Source of the DNA: an uncultured Bacteroidales bacterium | Lineage (GTDB): Bacteria; Bacteroidota; Bacteroidia; Bacteroidales; Paludibacteraceae | Assembly: GCA_902799185.1 (NCBI GenBank) | Contig: CADBZO010000034.1 | Location: 1,078-39,518 of the forward strand | Length of the DNA: 38,441 bases | Direction: 5' to 3' | In this document: in pieces, positions 10,001-17,348 of the stretch | How positions within the stretch are numbered: the stretch's first letter is position 1 | How the letters are laid out: the number at the start of each line of letters is the position of its first letter | Translations under genes and position numbers: made by a program | The notes under the pieces: model-generated | What the model saw: only the letters and a program-made list of their open reading frames with translations | What the model was told of the DNA's origin: nothing | Database searches by the model: none

Positions 10001-13000
10001 GTTATCGCCCTCCTGATAGTCATCAAACCATTCGCCGTTATTGAATTTGTAGCACCATGCATAATACATAAAACTCGTAGATGACCAGTACCCGACATTT
10101 TTCATATTCGTACCGCCAACGGCACTGAAGCCGTCGCGCAGAGCTTCGTAGCCTCCTGCCGCGGTAATCATATTGTCCCAATCGTCCTTGGAGGCCAGTG
10201 TCCATGTGCCGCCGCTGACGGCTGGCGTATGAGCAGGTGCGGTTGTTTTTGCCGTTGCCCAGTCCATCTCACCACCATCATCTGCCAGCGCGAGTGCGAG
10301 AGCCTTGCCGTTCTGTGTGTCAACATAAGCAATCATGGCTACAGCCGTTTTGCTTGCAGCAGCTGCTTCGCTTACTGTGGCATAGATACTACCATCGGTG
10401 CAGAGCACCTTGCCAAGATCTGCTGCGGTGCAGGGGATAACGTCTGTCGAACCGCCGCCGGCGAGAACGGGGTAGTAATAATGGGCTTGAGCATTCTCGA
10501 AGATAGCACTACGTACGATTGTTCCTGTGCTCGGATCCTTGACTTGTTCACCCATCTTAGCATAAACTGACACTTCATCATTTTCAGGGAAATCAAAGAT
10601 GACAAGTGAAGGTTCGTCGGAGTTAATGGGCAGGGCACTGGCAATCTCGTAGGTAGTAGCTACAAAGCCAGGAAAATCAGCACTGGTAATAGGTGAATTA
10701 TCATTTTCCCACGAAGCAGGCGCCTGGAATTCGATAAGTTTCAAATTTGCTGTTGAACCGCTGCCATCGTGAACGGCAAAAGTAAATTGCGGAGTACCAT
10801 AGTAATCTCCAACATTGGTTACTTCGAGACCGTCGGACGTAGCCGTGGCTGCGAGTAATGTGCCTTTTGCAGAATTAGAAAGCAAATAGTAGGTTCCCGC
10901 GCTAGGATGCGTAAATTTTAATACATAATACGCGCCATCTTCTGCCTCAGTCACTACGGGATCATCATATTCGTGCTCCTGAACAATGTTTGCTCTCAGC
11001 AATGTATAAGGAGCCCAGTCCGGTTTGATAACACCATAATCATTAGCAGATCCCCATTCTACAGACGGACTAAGCTGGTCTCCGACTTTGATCACATCAC
11101 CCACTTGAAGCGAAGTCCATACCGTGGGTGCCGGAGCAGGAGCAATGTCGCTGACGAGGCGCACCGAGCGGCCGTTGTACCGATTGCCGCTGTTCTCCGG
11201 GTTCAGGTAGCCTGCGTAGAAGCGCAAGAAGAAGGCGAGCTTATCCGACGAAGCCGAAGAAGACCAATAGTCCCCGTAGGCACCAGCGTAGTTCACAGTC
11301 GTATAGCGGTAGCCCGCAGCAGGAAGGAATACCGCGCCGGCTGCCTGCAGGGCAGTCCACTCTGCCTCCGTGAAAGTGGCCTTCGTGTAGTTCAGACTAG
11401 TTGCCGCTACCGCACAAGCAGACCACTTGGAAGCTATGCTACCCTCCGAAGGAAGATTATTATACAAATCATCCGGCAGGATCATCAAACCCGGATAATC
11501 AGTGCCGCTGACAGTGATCTTGCACAGACCGCGGAGGGACTGGTAATTGGCGCGCTTATCCGAAGGAGTAGTACCGCCGATACCCGGACCAATCAGGTAT
11601 CCCCACTCTTCTGCGGTCAGCGTACGCCAGCCGTCACCCATGTTCTTACCCCAGTCATAATCGCCGAGCGTCTCGTCGGCGCTTTTGGTGGTCGTAGTAC
11701 CGTAATCCGCATTGTTGGTAGAAGTGGAATACGGCTGATAAGCGGTCACGCCGGTACGGTCGATACCGCTGGCTGCCCAACCGAAGAGGTCAATCCAGCC
11801 GGTCTGGGAATCGGAAGGCGAGTGGTTGGCGGAGGAGGTGTTGTACGGAGCGGCATTGTTGCTGCCGTTGCTGCCGCCGACAGCCTCATACTGGTTCTCG
11901 GCGAAACGCCAGGTGTTGGTGGATGCCTGGTACTGCAGATTACCGCGCGAGAAATACACTACCTGGCTTGCGCTTACCGAGAACTTACCCGCTAATTTAT
12001 CTCCATTACCTGAAGGAGCCGGAGTCGAACCGCCGCCGGTGATAGCCTGTACATCAAAAGCTTTCCACTGATTGGCTGCGGTGTAAGCAGCTACACTTTC
12101 GGACGGCACATACAGAGGAATGCTCGATGTGTTGGATATTTTATAAAACACGCTCGAGCCCAGAGTAGGAGGAGTCGTTGCTTCGCAAGTGAGAGAAGTC
12201 AGATTCCTGCACCAAGAGAAAGCTTTATAGCCGATACTTGTTACGCCGCTTGGGATCGTGATAGAGGTGAATCCGCAGTTGGCAAAACCTTGATCATCAA
12301 TGGTCTTAAGAGAACTCGGGAGAGTCATCTCAGTTATCTCTTCGGAATTCGTGAAGGCAAACACACCAATACGTTCAACACTGTTAGCGATCGTAACGGC
12401 TGTGAAATTCTCGCTTAAATCATTAAAGGCATAGTTGCCAATAGATTTCACACCGTCGCCAACAATAACGGTTGTGATCGCTGATTTATTCTCTTTCCAC
12501 GGAGCTACGTTAACAGGGTTTTGATCGTTTTCATAGCCGAAGTCAGTCATTTCACCTGTACCTTCACCGTCATAGGAGATGGTAAGCACACCTTCACTCA
12601 GTTCCCATGTCAGACCGTCACCGCACACGTTAGCCGGAGTCGAACCGCCGCCGGGAGCAGGATCGTAACCTTGGATATTAAAAGCATTCCACTGATCAGC
12701 AGCAGTATAGGCTGCTACGCTTCCGTTCGGAACATTAAGAGGAATAGAAGTAGGCACTCCATCAAATACCGTCTCTTTAAGCGTAGGCGGAGTGGTTGCT
12801 TCTACAGTAATAGATGTCAAAGCAGCACAATACATAAAGGCTGATTGTCCAATGCTGGTAACATTGCTTGGAATAGTGAGGGAGGTAATAAGTTTATTTT
12901 GTAAAAAGGCACGATCACCAATGGTTTCAAGAGTACTCGGGAGTGTAAAACCGGTGAGTACTTTAGCCCACATGAATGCGCGATTTCCAATATGTTTAAC

Positions 13001-14077
13001 GCTATTACCTAAATTAAGTGTTGTAAACTTGTAACAATCACCAAAAGCATATTCTCCAATTGTTTCAACATCGTTACCAATAGTAACTGTTACAAGGTTT
13101 CCGTAATATCCAAATGAGTACGAACCCACACTTTTCACACCGTCGGTAATAGTAACGGATGTAATATCATTTTTGTAACTATACCAAGGTGCATCTGACG
13201 CTGAGGCATAATTATCCATCACACCGGTTCCCGTACCGGTATATGAGATGGTCAGTTCACCGTTGTTCAACTCCCATATCAGACCGTCACCGCATGCATT
13301 AGCCGGAGCGGCATCGGTAACGGTAACAACGCAAGTAGCGGAGTAATCGCCTTCGACAGTGGTGACGGTAATATTAGCTGTTCCCGGGCCTACGGGTATT
13401 ACAACGCCGTTATCAACGACAGCTACGTAGCCATTGTCCGAATTCCACATCACCTCCTTGTTTGTAGCATTGCTGGGAAGGACGGTTGGTATGAGTGTCA
13501 GATTCTCGCCACCAACGGTCAGCTCTGCCGCGCTCTTATTGAGCGTTACGCCGGTTACAGCCGTTGCCGCGTCTTCGATAGTAAATTCAATAGAGGTAAT
13601 ATTTTCTATATGCCTGGGAGCGTCTCCTGTCAACGTAATTGATGCGGCAGGAGTTCCGGACCATGTAAATATTCCTCCATCGAAATTTTCATAATACGGG
13701 CTGATCCAGTCTCCATTGGCATTTCTCCATTCTCCAGCACCCGAGTGATTAATATCAATTTGGGCAATGTTTCCTACACTGGATGTGAACGTTAAATAAC
13801 CTCCACCACTTCCTTCGCCATTGCCTATTTCGATAGCACCGCCATCGCCAAATAAGACAACCTCACCAGTGCTTACAGCCGTTACCGTAATGCCGTCACT
13901 GGTTTTACTGTCAGAGCCGGACGAAACGTTCATAGCCATACTGGATACTTTGGACTGATCCCACGTGATGACTGTTGCCCAACTCATCCCTATGCTTGCC
14001 GCGAGGGCGAAGAAGAGGGCAAAGATTTTTCGTTTTCGTGCCACTAAGGCGCGAGTAAGAGAAAAAAGTCTTTTCAT
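7100..14077 (-). CDS. Giant exported BspA-like protein with FISUMP-like and helical repeat modules
   Basis: This 2325-aa protein starts at ATG 14077 with a signal peptide (about 1-35, ending SIGMSWA). About 36-170 is a module opening with VITWDQ; a second copy opens with VITWDKNTG at about 1506-1632. About 172-252 is a Big_2 bacterial Ig-like domain (VTGVTLNKSAAELTVGG). About 260-690 holds two BspA-type LRR_5 blocks (VTIGNDVETIGEYAF, SLTIPSNVTSIGQSAF). About 700-980 resembles the Fibrobacter succinogenes major paralogous domain (RGNLQYQAS to SVRLVSD). Two related modules follow at about 1222-1372 and 1772-1944. Between them are helical repeats with the pattern AREAYDALSDEEKAAV (about 1373-1499, 1634-1769, 1946-2072). 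An Ig-like stretch lies at about 2074-2159. It ends in DPNGGTVNQ with no recognisable T9SS sorting domain, unlike its operon partner. Surface adhesion is plausible but not shown. Confidence 0.9.
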   Translation of the reverse strand: MKRLFSLTRALVARKRKIFALFFALAASIGMSWATVITWDQSKVSSMAMNVSSGSDSKTSDGITVTAVSTGEVVLFGDGGAIEIGNGEGSGGGYLTFTSSVGNIAQIDINHSGAGEWRNANGDWISPYYENFDGGIFTWSGTPAASITLTGDAPRHIENITSIEFTIEDAATAVTGVTLNKSAAELTVGGENLTLIPTVLPSNATNKEVMWNSDNGYVAVVDNGVVIPVGPGTANITVTTVEGDYSATCVVTVTDAAPANACGDGLIWELNNGELTISYTGTGTGVMDNYASASDAPWYSYKNDITSVTITDGVKSVGSYSFGYYGNLVTVTIGNDVETIGEYAFGDCYKFTTLNLGNSVKHIGNRAFMWAKVLTGFTLPSTLETIGDRAFLQNKLITSLTIPSNVTSIGQSAFMYCAALTSITVEATTPPTLKETVFDGVPTSIPLNVPNGSVAAYTAADQWNAFNIQGYDPAPGGGSTPANVCGDGLTWELSEGVLTISYDGEGTGEMTDFGYENDQNPVNVAPWKENKSAITTVIVGDGVKSIGNYAFNDLSENFTAVTIANSVERIGVFAFTNSEEITEMTLPSSLKTIDDQGFANCGFTSITIPSGVTSIGYKAFSWCRNLTSLTCEATTPPTLGSSVFYKISNTSSIPLYVPSESVAAYTAANQWKAFDVQAITGGGSTPAPSGNGDKLAGKFSVSASQVVYFSRGNLQYQASTNTWRFAENQYEAVGGSNGSNNAAPYNTSSANHSPSDSQTGWIDLFGWAASGIDRTGVTAYQPYSTSTNNADYGTTTTKSADETLGDYDWGKNMGDGWRTLTAEEWGYLIGPGIGGTTPSDKRANYQSLRGLCKITVSGTDYPGLMILPDDLYNNLPSEGSIASKWSACAVAATSLNYTKATFTEAEWTALQAAGAVFLPAAGYRYTTVNYAGAYGDYWSSSASSDKLAFFLRFYAGYLNPENSGNRYNGRSVRLVSDIAPAPAPTVWTSLQVGDVIKVGDQLSPSVEWGSANDYGVIKPDWAPYTLLRANIVQEHEYDDPVVTEAEDGAYYVLKFTHPSAGTYYLLSNSAKGTLLAATATSDGLEVTNVGDYYGTPQFTFAVHDGSGSTANLKLIEFQAPASWENDNSPITSADFPGFVATTYEIASALPINSDEPSLVIFDFPENDEVSVYAKMGEQVKDPSTGTIVRSAIFENAQAHYYYPVLAGGGSTDVIPCTAADLGKVLCTDGSIYATVSEAAAASKTAVAMIAYVDTQNGKALALALADDGGEMDWATAKTTAPAHTPAVSGGTWTLASKDDWDNMITAAGGYEALRDGFSAVGGTNMKNVGYWSSTSFMYYAWCYKFNNGEWFDDYQEGDNYVRACLAFDIPAAPAYETVMNLIDAIGEVAYTAECKAKIDEARAAYNALSDGDKAQVTNYETLTDAEEAYKNLVLDAAQPAIAAIKAIPSPITSNLKLSAYEKVTAAREAYDALTDEEKAAIPEYLAILEEAEAAFAAIPSVGSETVITWDKNTGIEKISGTTTSPAYEGITISIKGGGFGPENDMLRFNIAGLGLSFEFANTLEGNFQKIVISSTNAMPSTPLAGMGEGWAASNENKTATWTGDAATVKIWDGLTATSYWDVNTIQFTLGATVSATEAAQAAKDLIDAIPQQVVYTPECGAAIKAAREAVDALGANASLLDDADLQKLTDAETAYAQLLAQAVAAVKDQIDALPDTPLTDATKKLSEYNKVTDAREAYDALSDEEKAAVTNYGKLEAAEAAFAAIGGGTGLNVSTEDIGKVLCADGSLYATKDEATAASKTPVAMIAYVEDSKGLAIALEDESNTMIWSTAITTAAAHTPAVTGGTWKLPSLLEWQQMFVGCGADLIPSETSGAVTDYLGLRDKLLAAGGNGFVEWSYWTTTEWANNPAEAWDPYFSPDIVKWYKNKKDRDDFYIRAILAFNVVASTALADAQAAKDLIDAIPQPVVLSDDCKAKIDAAREAVTALGENASLLDDADIDKLAKAEADFALLIKDATAVVTKINDIGEVTFSAESKGKIVDAREAYDALSDELKPYVSNLDKLTAAEAAYEAARPFATVTTVPAAVEALQYTGAAQALITAGAAEHGTILYSLDGENYSTELPTALLAGAYTIYYKVQATDDYKDVAPATVIATIAYNYPATYGLFGIPEGWSVKVNDEEVAVVNGAVKNIAANDRFDIMPVKPEDVKRVEIVPYLLDLATVTDSVIYILDGDSITGTANGHISIVIVPDAKVYFKDVNLTNTGSHPAVLCGGNAEIVVVGENTITCTKEGEYGIRAAGVGTTLTVSGDKTLLKATIDPNGGTVNQ

Positions 14078-14150
14078 TTTCTTGTTGTTTTTAGTTAAAC
14101 ATTTAGTTAGTTATTTTGTTATTTTTCTTTACAGATATAACATTTCGGTG

Positions 14151-14183
14151 CAAAGATACAAAAAAGTTCGCATACGCGCAATA
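14151..14183 (-). promoter_or_regulatory. Bacteroidetes-type promoter for the giant surface-protein operon
   Basis: On the minus strand TATCTTTG (14158-14151) matches the -7 consensus TAnnTTTG exactly. An ATTG at 14183-14180 lies 21 bp upstream as a weak -33 (consensus TTTG). The leader to ATG 14077 would be about 70 nt. Confidence 0.65.
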
Positions 14184-14195
14184 CGTACACGCAAA

Positions 14196-14301
14196 AATTT
14201 ACGTATTGCAAAGTTTTTGGTGCAGAAATTTACGAAGTGCAAAGTTTTTTACCTCCATGTGTCAATTTTTACCCCCGCCATGTGTCAATTTTTACACATG
14301 A
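14196..14301. repeat. Direct repeats and a dyad just upstream of the surface-operon promoter
   Basis: Two 24-bp near-identical units (14196-14219 and 14227-14250, 31-bp spacing, core tgcaaagttttt) are followed by two identical 17-bp units catgtgtcaatttttac at 14257-14273 and 14280-14296 (23-bp spacing). The second of these also forms a perfect 7-bp dyad, catgtgt (14280-14286) with acacatg (14295-14301). The placement immediately upstream of the promoter suggests regulator binding sites, but no regulator can be named. Confidence 0.6.
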
Positions 14302-14375
14302 AGCGACACCCCCCCGCCCCCCTCGACACCCCAAAAAACTCTGATCTTTGATTTAAGAAAAAAACATAAAAAACC

Positions 14376-14594
14376 CCTTTGGATGATTTGGAAGCGTTGC
14401 ACGCTTACGTTAAGGCTCGTTATGACTCGCGGCTCTGCCGCTCAATGGAAACTCGCCTTGCGCTACGCTCTCCCCATCGCAAACACTTCGTTCGGTTTAC
14501 GTTGGGGGCCCCGCTGCTAAAAACTCCCTGTGAATAAATTCCCGGATAGTTTTCATCCCTCATCCGCACCCCTTACGGGCAAATCATCCAAAGG
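14376..14594. mobile_element. 219-bp MITE-like element with 15-bp perfect terminal inverted repeats
   Basis: The left end cctttggatgatttg (14376-14390) and the right end caaatcatccaaagg (14580-14594) are exact inverse complements and enclose 189 bp with no ORF. The interior is clearly more GC-rich than its flanks and contains a palindrome gcggc-tct-gccgc at 14429-14441. No obvious target-site duplication is visible. A non-autonomous transposon relic is the simplest reading, but a structured intergenic repeat is also possible. Confidence 0.45.
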
Positions 14595-14599
14595 CCATA

Positions 14600-15550
14600 A
14601 ACACAAAAAACAATTTTTATTGGTCCAAAATTACCAAAAATGATCCAAAAATAATTTTCTTTTAGGTCAACAATTAAAGACAATTAAAGACAATTCTTTT
14701 TTTTACATAGGATGCATATTTTTTAATTGTTGGTAATTGTTGATAATTCTTAGCCCTACGGGCACGATCTGCTTCGCCGTATGGTTGACTGATAGAAAAA
14801 TCAGAGGACTTGGAAAATTGTTTTTTATGTTTATGTCCGCAGGCGTTTGTACTCCGTAAGGAGTGTGGATTAGGGCGGTAGGCAAACGGATACGGTGTTT
14901 TATAGGTTTTTTTTCTAAAAAAATTAGTCGACTTTCGACTTTTGTCTTTCTACTCAAGAAAGGTGGGGGTTGCAGGGGTAAAGGACAGGAGAGTGATGTA
15001 CCTGTGACGTACCTGTGACGTAGTTTATATGGTCTAGGTATGGTCTAGGTATCGTCTAGCCCAGTATGCATCCACAGAGGCAATTATATAGAAACTCATT
15101 GCAATCCATAAAACCCCATTGTTACCCATTAAATTAAACAAAAATTATTCTTTCGCTGTCAACAATTATCAACAATTGAAGACAATTCTTTTTCCTTCAG
15201 TCCAAAATTGCCCAAAATGATCCAAAAATTATTCTTTCGAAGTCAACAATGGAATTAAAAATTACGAATTACGAATTAATGACGGCGGAGCCGTGTCCGG
15301 ATAAAATCCGGACGCAATGAACGAAGGAAGGGCTCGCGCAAATATGCGCGAGAAGGGACATAAACCTAAAAAACAGTTTTTTATTCTTTCAGTCCAAAAT
15401 TACCCAAAATGATTCAAAAATTATTCTTTCGCGGTCAACAATTATCAACAATTAAAGACAATTCTTTTTCTTTCAGTCCAAAATTACCCAAAATGATTCA
15501 AAAATGATTCCCATAAAACTCTTCAATTATCATCGCATCGGATTGCCGGA
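14600..15550. repeat. Gene-free stretch of 10-bp and 11-bp periodic repeats
   Basis: No convincing gene lies here. Decamer arrays of the type ccaaaattac/ccaaaatgat/ccaaaaatta occur at about 14622-14655, 15203-15235, 15392-15425 and 15477-15510. Arrays of the type tcaacaatta/tcaacaattg/aagacaattc lie at about 14670-14700, 15160-15190 and 15433-15465. A further decamer array (cattgcaatc, cataaaaccc, cattgttacc) lies at about 15098-15127. Eleven-base units occur as gtacctgtgac (14998-15019, twice) and tatggtctagg (15028-15060, three times, the last diverged). The 11-mers are unusually rich in CTAG and CG/AC steps. Confidence 0.7.
15250..15475 (+). repeat. Hairpin-rich dispersed repeat, copy A
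   Basis: The unit begins with 7-bp repeats (gaattac type, about 15252-15280), then a small hairpin cggc-gga-gccg (15283-15293), a perfect 8-bp stem gtccggataaaatccggac (15295-15313) and a second perfect 8-bp stem ctcgcgca-aata-tgcgcgag (15333-15352). It continues into an A/T-rich tail with the decamer arrays. Related copies lie at 17349-17750, on the other side of the ATPase gene and in the same orientation. Confidence 0.75.
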
Positions 15551-15552
15551 TT

Positions 15553-15614
15553 CCAAAAGTTGCGGAGTGAATTTTCCAAAAGTTGCGGAGTAAAATAGCA
15601 AAAAGTTGCGGAAT
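15553..15614 (+). promoter_or_regulatory. Three 16-bp direct repeats at exact 23-bp spacing (operator-like)
   Basis: ccaaaagttgcggagt occurs at 15553-15568 and 15576-15591, and the close variant caaaaagttgcggaat at 15599-15614. The start-to-start distance is 23 bp both times, so the units lie about two helical turns apart. The third unit ends three bases before the predicted -33 element of the ATPase promoter, which suggests cooperative regulator binding. Confidence 0.65.
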
Positions 15615-15616
15615 AA

Positions 15617-15648
15617 TTTGCATAATTCATTTATTTTTAGTAATTTTG
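15617..15648 (+). promoter_or_regulatory. Bacteroidetes-type promoter for the DUF4143 ATPase
   Basis: TTTG at 15617-15620 and TAATTTTG at 15641-15648, separated by 20 bp, match the -33/-7 consensus TTTG and TAnnTTTG fully. The ATG at 15718 lies about 65 nt downstream. The leader contains tgaacattttt twice (about 15677-15687 and 15701-15711). Confidence 0.75.
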
Positions 15649-15717
15649 CAGCCGAAAGTCTAAAATGTTGCAACAACTGAACATTTTTGGTTTTACTTTT
15701 GAACATTTTTATCCGTT

Positions 15718-16902
15718 ATGATACAAAGATCTGAAATCAAGGAACTTACAACAAGGTTAAAAGAGCCGAGAAAGTTCATTCAAGTGATCGTTGGTCCCCG
15801 TCAGGTAGGCAAAACAACGATGGTGACCCAAGCCATGGAGCAGCTGGACATTCCTCATCTGTTCTTTTCGGCGGATAATATCTACGCCTCTGACGAATGG
15901 TTGGCGGAGAAGTGGCAGTCTGCGCGGTTGATGGTAGAATCCCGCCAACCGGAGCAACTGATTTTGGTTATTGACGAAGTGCAGAAAATCCCCAACTGGT
16001 CCGAACGCGTCAAGAAGGAATGGGATCTGGATACATTCAACCGTATGCCCATCAAACTGGTGCTCCTGGGTTCATCCCGTCTGATGATCATGAACGGACT
16101 GACAGAGTCCTTAGCCGGACGGTTTGAACTCATCCGCATGACGCACTGGACCTACTCCGAGATGCACGAGGCGTTCGGTTGGGATCTCGACACCTATATC
16201 TATTATGGCGGCTACCCCGGTGCGGCAGAGATGATTGCTGACGAAGACCGATGGCGGGCTTATGTCGAGAATGCCATTTTAGAGGCCTCTATCAACAAAG
16301 ACGTTCTGCAAACCAGTAATATCTACAAACCCGCTTTGCTGCGCCAGTTGTTCACGATGTGCTGCGCCTACTCCGGCGAAGAGTTGTCTTTTAGGAAGAT
16401 GTTAGGCAACCTGCAGGAAGCAGGCAACGCTACCACGCTCGCCAACTATCTGCAACTGCTTGCGGAAGCCAACTTGGTATCGGGGTTGCAGAAATACGCA
16501 CGCGACAAAGCACGCAAGTACAGCAGCACACCGAAGCTGCAGGTGTTTGACAACGCGCTGATGAATGTCTATAACCAGACCACTTTTGGTTCCGTCCGGA
16601 CCGATGCCGCCCTGTGGGGACGGCAAGTGGAATCGGCGGTAGGCAGTTATCTGCTATCCCAGGCGGAGAAACACCGCATGCAGGTTTACTACTGGCGGGA
16701 GAATAACGCCGAGGTGGATTTTATCCTCCAGCGCGGCCTGTCCGTGGTGGCGATAGAGGTGAAAAGCAACAACGCCCGCACCAACGCCGGGTTGCATCTG
16801 TTCAGCAGCAAATACAAACCGCTGCAAGCCTTTGTCGTAGGAAACGAGGGAATGCCTCTGGCAGATTTCCTGCAAACGGACTTGCGTCTTCTGTTTCGGT
16901 AA
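15718..16902 (+). CDS. AAA-type ATPase with C-terminal DUF4143 domain
   Basis: The 394-aa product is full length for this family. An N-terminal AAA_14 P-loop domain shows Walker A GPRQVGKTT (about residues 26-34), Walker B LVIDEVQKIPNW (about 83-94) and a sensor-like GSSRLMIMNGLTESLAGRF. The C-terminal DUF4143 part contains GRQVESAVGSYLL and then EVDFILQ followed by AIEVKSN, the pattern of a PD-(D/E)xK nuclease-like fold. Family members are common, often laterally spread orphan genes of unknown cellular role; some have been suggested to act in nucleic-acid or stress functions. The gene is monocistronic: its own promoter and repeat cluster lie upstream and a hairpin terminator follows at 16923. 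It sits alone in a repeat-rich, gene-poor stretch flanked by related hairpin repeats, which suggests it arrived by transfer. Confidence 0.93.
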   Translation: MIQRSEIKELTTRLKEPRKFIQVIVGPRQVGKTTMVTQAMEQLDIPHLFFSADNIYASDEWLAEKWQSARLMVESRQPEQLILVIDEVQKIPNWSERVKKEWDLDTFNRMPIKLVLLGSSRLMIMNGLTESLAGRFELIRMTHWTYSEMHEAFGWDLDTYIYYGGYPGAAEMIADEDRWRAYVENAILEASINKDVLQTSNIYKPALLRQLFTMCCAYSGEELSFRKMLGNLQEAGNATTLANYLQLLAEANLVSGLQKYARDKARKYSSTPKLQVFDNALMNVYNQTTFGSVRTDAALWGRQVESAVGSYLLSQAEKHRMQVYYWRENNAEVDFILQRGLSVVAIEVKSNNARTNAGLHLFSSKYKPLQAFVVGNEGMPLADFLQTDLRLLFR

Positions 16903-16922
16903 TCCAATAGGTCAAAGATCGT

Positions 16923-16947
16923 TGCGGGTCGTCGCGCCCGCATTTTT
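16923..16947 (+). terminator. Intrinsic terminator of the ATPase gene
   Basis: tgcggg (16923-16928) pairs with cccgca (16937-16942), followed by ttttt (16943-16947), beginning 21 bp after the ATPase stop codon. Confidence 0.7.
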
Positions 16948-16989
16948 ATTTATGACGCTTACGCTATCCCAGATAAACCAGGCGAGCAT

Positions 16990-17025
16990 AAAAAAGCGGT
17001 AGTCCGCTTTATTGGATTACCGCTT
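16990..17025 (-). terminator. Intrinsic terminator of a small minus-strand transcript
   Basis: aagcggtagtcc (16994-17005) and ggattaccgctt (17014-17025) form a 12-bp stem with one G-T pair and an 8-base loop. On the minus strand the stem is followed by a run of T. It ends the small transcription unit that starts near 17220. Confidence 0.75.
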
Positions 17026-17053
17026 AAATAATAGTGTGTTATGTATTGACTGC

Positions 17054-17110
17054 TTAGTACAGGAAGCCGAACAGCCAAAGAGGGAGTTTGTTGCCGTACG
17101 GGTTTTTCAT
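17054..17110 (-). CDS. Candidate 18-aa peptide ORF in its own transcription unit
   Basis: ATG at 17110-17108 opens MKNPYGNKLPLWLFGFLY and stops at 17056-17054. It is far shorter than ordinary annotated genes, but it is the only ORF inside a short unit bounded by a consensus promoter (17225-17257) and a strong terminator (16990-17025). The peptide has a polar, basic start and a hydrophobic aromatic end, so a membrane-active or leader peptide is conceivable. The transcript could equally be a small RNA that is not translated. I do not recognise a family. Confidence 0.4.
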   Translation of the reverse strand: MKNPYGNKLPLWLFGFLY

Positions 17111-17160
17111 TGTCTGTAGTGTTTGTCTGTGATTATTCAATTGAGCAATCCATCCCTATT

Positions 17161-17218
17161 TGTGCTTTTTGTATTGAACACAAATTGTATATATGTGCTT
17201 TTTGCATTAAACACAAAT
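17161..17218. repeat. Two 25-bp direct repeats, each with dyad ends
   Basis: Positions 17161-17185 and 17194-17218 start with tgtgctttttg and end with aacacaaat, differ at only two positions and are spaced 33 bp. They lie between the promoter and the 18-codon ORF of the small minus-strand unit. Confidence 0.7.
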
Positions 17219-17224
17219 CCGGTG

Positions 17225-17257
17225 CAAAGGTACTGCTTTTGTCTGATATACGCCAAT
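17225..17257 (-). promoter_or_regulatory. Bacteroidetes-type promoter of the small transcript
   Basis: On the minus strand TACCTTTG (17232-17225) matches TAnnTTTG exactly. ATTG at 17257-17254 lies 21 bp upstream as a weak -33. Confidence 0.6.
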
Positions 17258-17348
17258 CTTCTTTTAATAAAAATGCTGTTTTATTTCATTTTTTTGTGAT
17301 TTTGCACATCTTTTTGACATAATACAGCCTCACCGCCAACAACTGAAC

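Larger units (their letters stand above)
16990..17220 (-). ncRNA. Predicted short transcript of about 220 nt (sRNA or peptide mRNA)
   Basis: A minus-strand promoter at 17225-17257 and a terminator at 16990-17025 define a self-contained unit. Its 5' leader carries two 25-bp near-identical direct repeats (17161-17185 and 17194-17218), each with inverted ends (tttgtg and cacaaa, or tgtg and caca), which could fold as tandem hairpins in the RNA. No Rfam family is recognised. Confidence 0.45.

Noticed and set aside
13965-14351. 128-codon plus-strand frame over the surface-operon promoter
   Set aside because: It overlaps the signal peptide, leader and promoter of the minus-strand gene and has a low-complexity basic composition.
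14703-14957. 84-codon minus-strand frame
   Set aside because: It is composed partly of the decamer repeats, has no promoter-like sequence upstream and matches no family I recognise.
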